A stretch of 28,696 nucleotides of DNA. Origin: JAEUIG01 sp046349775 (GTDB taxonomy: Bacteria; Planctomycetota; Planctomycetia; Planctomycetales; Planctomycetaceae). The translations under genes and the position numbers were made by a program. How positions within the stretch are numbered: position 1 is the first letter of the stretch; every line of letters starts with the position of its first letter. Below the pieces are notes generated by a model. That model saw only the letters and a list, made by a program, of their open reading frames with translations. It made no database searches and was not told the DNA's origin. The DNA lies in the NCBI GenBank assembly GCA_046349775.1, contig JAXMBS010000070.1, forward strand, positions 1 to 28,696, in the 5' to 3' direction. Below, piece after piece: positions 26,605 through 28,696 of the stretch.

Positions 26605-28053
26605 ATGCCCCAGACGTCACGGCTTGGCGAATGCATGGTCCGACTGCTCTGCTTGAACGAGCAGTACGCCACGCCGCGCGTGCGCTGGCTCATCACGCTG
26701 GGCGTCTGGATCGGATCGATTGCTGCACTGATGTGGGCCGCCGACCGCGCTGTCGGCCTGAATTCACCTCCCCCGGTGTTCGGCGATGAAGCCAGTTACG
26801 ATGCCCTGGGCTGGGAACTCGCGGCCGGCCGTGGATTCGCGCTGAACCTGGCCGATCCTGAGTTCCTCAAGCCCTACGCGGACCTCGAACCGGCCGCTGC
26901 CGGACAACTCGCGACAGCACCCGGCCGCGGTCCAATTGCCAGCCGCCCGCCGCTGTTGCCGCTCGTCATGGCCGGTCTCAACCGGATGTTCGGTCGCCAG
27001 TTCCGGGCCGTCCGGTTAGTCAATGTCGCAGCCATGGCGACCGTTGCAGCGCTCGTCGCGTGGACGGTTTGCCGTCTGGCCGGTCCGCTGCCCGCCCTGC
27101 TGGGAGTTTTTCAATTTCTCGTTGTCGATCCGCGCGTGCGCGTCGCCTCGCGCGAAATCTTGACGGAAGCACTCGCCTGTCTGCTGGTCGCAGTGTTGAC
27201 GCTGACTCTCAGGCAGCTTTTCGTTCGGCCTCGCTTGACGACGGCGCTCATTGCGGGAGCAGTCGTCGGACTGGCGGTGTTGCTGCGAACGATGTTCGTG
27301 CTGTGGCTGCCCGTGTTGTTGGTCATGCTCTGGATGACGCCGCGGTACGTGCGACGGGCTGCCAGCGGTGGAGCGGCTCGGCAGGAGCCGCGCCCGCCCG
27401 ATGCGGAGTTGCGGGCGAACTCGCCGACCGCCGGCGGTGTCACGCTGGTCGCTGCATTTCTGATGGCTGCGATGGTTGTGTTTGCTCCGTGGGGCGTCCG
27501 TAACTGCCGTGTCCTCGGCCGGTTCATGCCGCTGGGAACACAAGGGACGATCGAACTGCCGTCGGGCTACAGTGACGAGGCGTTTGCCCGTGGGGGGATG
27601 TGGCACAATCTCGATGAATCCGGCTGTTTCAGGTCAGTGGACATCGAGACGAACACTCAACTCCAGCGTGAAGTCGCCCGTGCCGATTACAGTTCGCGCC
27701 TGGCCACCGCATGGTGCCGAGCCCACCCGGTTCAGACAGCGCTGCTGCCGTTCATGAAAGTGTTCCAGGAATTCCGCCCGCACATGAGTGCCGATTTGTA
27801 TGTGCTGGCGTTCGCGCTGCTGGGATTGGCCGTCGTGCGCGGCACGCCGGAGGGCCGCGCAGGGGGCACGATCCTGCTGGCGATTGCCTTCAGCGTGGGG
27901 CTCACATGGTCGGTGGCCGGCCGGTTCGTGTTCCCGGCGCTGTACGTATTGCATTGTGCTGCGGCCATCGGTGTCTGGACGTCCGTCATGGCCTGCACGT
28001 TGGGCCGTCGCGATGTCGCGGCGTACAATCTGTTCACCGCTTCCGACCTCTGA
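26605..28053 (+). CDS. GT39-like polytopic membrane glycosyltransferase
   Basis: This intact 482-residue protein has about ten membrane helices. The first periplasmic loop has 'GDEASYDALGWELAAGRGFAL' (around residues 56-76), the DE-x-x-Y-x-x-x-A pattern of the dolichyl/undecaprenyl-phosphate-sugar transferase (GT39, ArnT/PMT_2) clan. It is followed by 'SRPPLLPLVMAGLNRMFG'. Helices include 'AAMATVAALVAWTVC', 'LIAGAVVGLAVLLRTMFVLWL' and 'VLAFALLGLAVV'. Family members transfer a sugar from a lipid carrier to lipid A, protein or other acceptors; the substrate is unknown here. ATG 26605 follows the palindromic repeat at once and has no clear ribosome binding site; ATG 26635 is a sensible alternative. 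The trpF gene begins 22 bases after its stop, suggesting co-transcription. Confidence 0.82.
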   Translation: MPQTSRLGECMVRLLCLNEQYATPRVRWLITLGVWIGSIAALMWAADRAVGLNSPPPVFGDEASYDALGWELAAGRGFALNLADPEFLKPYADLEPAAAGQLATAPGRGPIASRPPLLPLVMAGLNRMFGRQFRAVRLVNVAAMATVAALVAWTVCRLAGPLPALLGVFQFLVVDPRVRVASREILTEALACLLVAVLTLTLRQLFVRPRLTTALIAGAVVGLAVLLRTMFVLWLPVLLVMLWMTPRYVRRAASGGAARQEPRPPDAELRANSPTAGGVTLVAAFLMAAMVVFAPWGVRNCRVLGRFMPLGTQGTIELPSGYSDEAFARGGMWHNLDESGCFRSVDIETNTQLQREVARADYSSRLATAWCRAHPVQTALLPFMKVFQEFRPHMSADLYVLAFALLGLAVVRGTPEGRAGGTILLAIAFSVGLTWSVAGRFVFPALYVLHCAAAIGVWTSVMACTLGRRDVAAYNLFTASDL

Positions 28054-28075
28054 CCTCTGTCCGCCGCTCTCCGGC

Positions 28076-28696
28076 ATGTGGATCAAGATCTGCGGCATCA
28101 CCGACGCTGCGACAATCGCCCCGCTGGCGGCGCTGCGCCCCGATGCCGTCGGCTTCAACTTCTATCGCGGGTCGAAGCGGTGCATCACCGTCGAACGGGC
28201 CGCCGAGGCCGCGCGCCTGCTGCCGGACGGAATCGTGCCGGTCGGCGTGTTTGTGAATCATTCACACGATGAAATCCGCAGCATCTGCGCTGCCACCAGG
28301 ATCACGACGGTCCAACTGCACGGAGATGAGACGCCCGAGTTTGCCGCGGCGCTGAAGGACTTCCAGGTGATTCGCGTGTTTCGGCTCGGCGCAGATCGGC
28401 TCGCGCCGGTTGCGGCTGATCTGCGGACCTGTCGCCAGTTCCGCCTCGAACCACGCGCCTGCCTGGTCGAGCCGGCGGTCGCCGGGCATTACGGCGGCAG
28501 CGGAAAGACGGCGCCCTGGGATGTCATTGCGACCGAGTGGAACCGGCTCGACTGGCCGCCGCTGCTCTTGGCCGGCGGCCTGACGCCGGACAACGTTGGC
28601 GAGGCGGTCGCACGCGTCCGGCCGTGGGGAGTGGATGTCGCCAGCGGGGTGGAGACTGCGCCGGGAGTGAAGGATCTCGCGAAGATCGAACGGTTC
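28076..28696 (+). CDS. trpF: Phosphoribosylanthranilate isomerase, 3' end beyond window
   Basis: TrpF converts N-(5'-phosphoribosyl)anthranilate to the carboxyphenylamino-deoxyribulose phosphate in tryptophan synthesis. The first 206 residues are visible, nearly the full (beta/alpha)8 barrel (family length about 200-215). The start 'WIKICGIT' includes the catalytic Cys6. Other signatures are 'PDAVGFNFYRGSKRCI', 'GVFVNHSHDEI', 'TTVQLHGDE', 'GGSGKTAPWD', the phosphate-binding 'LLAGGLTPDNVGEAV' and 'WGVDVASGVETAPGVKD'. At the position of the catalytic aspartate (usually LLD or LVDA before the GGTGK loop) this protein reads 'CLVEPAV', giving Glu132. ATG 28076 is the only start before KICG. No other trp gene is in the window; the upstream neighbour is a glycosyltransferase. 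Confidence 0.95.
   Translation, partial: MWIKICGITDAATIAPLAALRPDAVGFNFYRGSKRCITVERAAEAARLLPDGIVPVGVFVNHSHDEIRSICAATRITTVQLHGDETPEFAAALKDFQVIRVFRLGADRLAPVAADLRTCRQFRLEPRACLVEPAVAGHYGGSGKTAPWDVIATEWNRLDWPPLLLAGGLTPDNVGEAVARVRPWGVDVASGVETAPGVKDLAKIERF

Overview
The window looks like chromosomal DNA of a GC-rich planctomycete. Four family signatures support this: a DUF1559 protein with a type II prepilin-like N-terminus, a secreted DUF1080 (3-keto-disaccharide hydrolase) protein, a secreted 'DWTGFRGP' PQQ-like beta-propeller, and a formylglycine-enzyme-like secreted protein. I see no rRNA, tRNA, CRISPR array, transposase or prophage.

Layout. 1-3.7 kb: the 3' end of a GH10-like glycoside hydrolase, two small conserved hypotheticals, broken EthD and PA0069-type radical SAM genes, and a small cytosolic hypothetical. 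3.7-8.5 kb: polyphosphate kinase (ppk1), a histidine-rich membrane protein, a class I O-methyltransferase and the DUF1080 protein. 8.8-15.0 kb: an efflux cluster of TolC-like outer-membrane lipoprotein, MacA/HlyD adaptor (with EF-hands at its C-terminus) and MacB-type permease, all heavily frameshifted. 15.0-20.5 kb (minus strand): a PQQ/NHL double-propeller protein, the DUF1559 protein behind a strong sigma70-like promoter, a small lipoprotein and an FGE/SUMF1-like protein. 20.8-24.0 kb (plus strand): a LolD/MacB-type ABC ATPase, a broken GT4 glycosyltransferase, a Xer recombinase and a CPXCG zinc-ribbon protein. 24.1-24.6 kb: a 39-codon membrane-protein gene with its own terminator and a hairpin-rich leader. 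24.6-28.7 kb: two divergent GT39-like membrane glycosyltransferases and the start of trpF.

One property dominates the reading. At least ten unrelated genes are interrupted by single-base frame changes, yet the protein remains recognisable when frames are joined. The breaks are concentrated in 1.4-3.6, 9.6-15.9 and 21.8-22.0 kb; neighbouring genes are intact. This looks more like indel errors in a low-coverage assembly than natural decay, so I annotate whole reconstructed loci and state where the frame changes.

Functionally, the efflux genes probably form one tripartite exporter, perhaps energised by the separate ATPase at 20.8 kb. The DUF1559, lipoprotein and FGE-like genes look like a cell-surface/secreted group. 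I found no clear new defence or mobile system. The least ordinary items are the small membrane ORF with its structured flanks, the EF-hand adaptor, the double propeller, and two palindromic intergenic elements.
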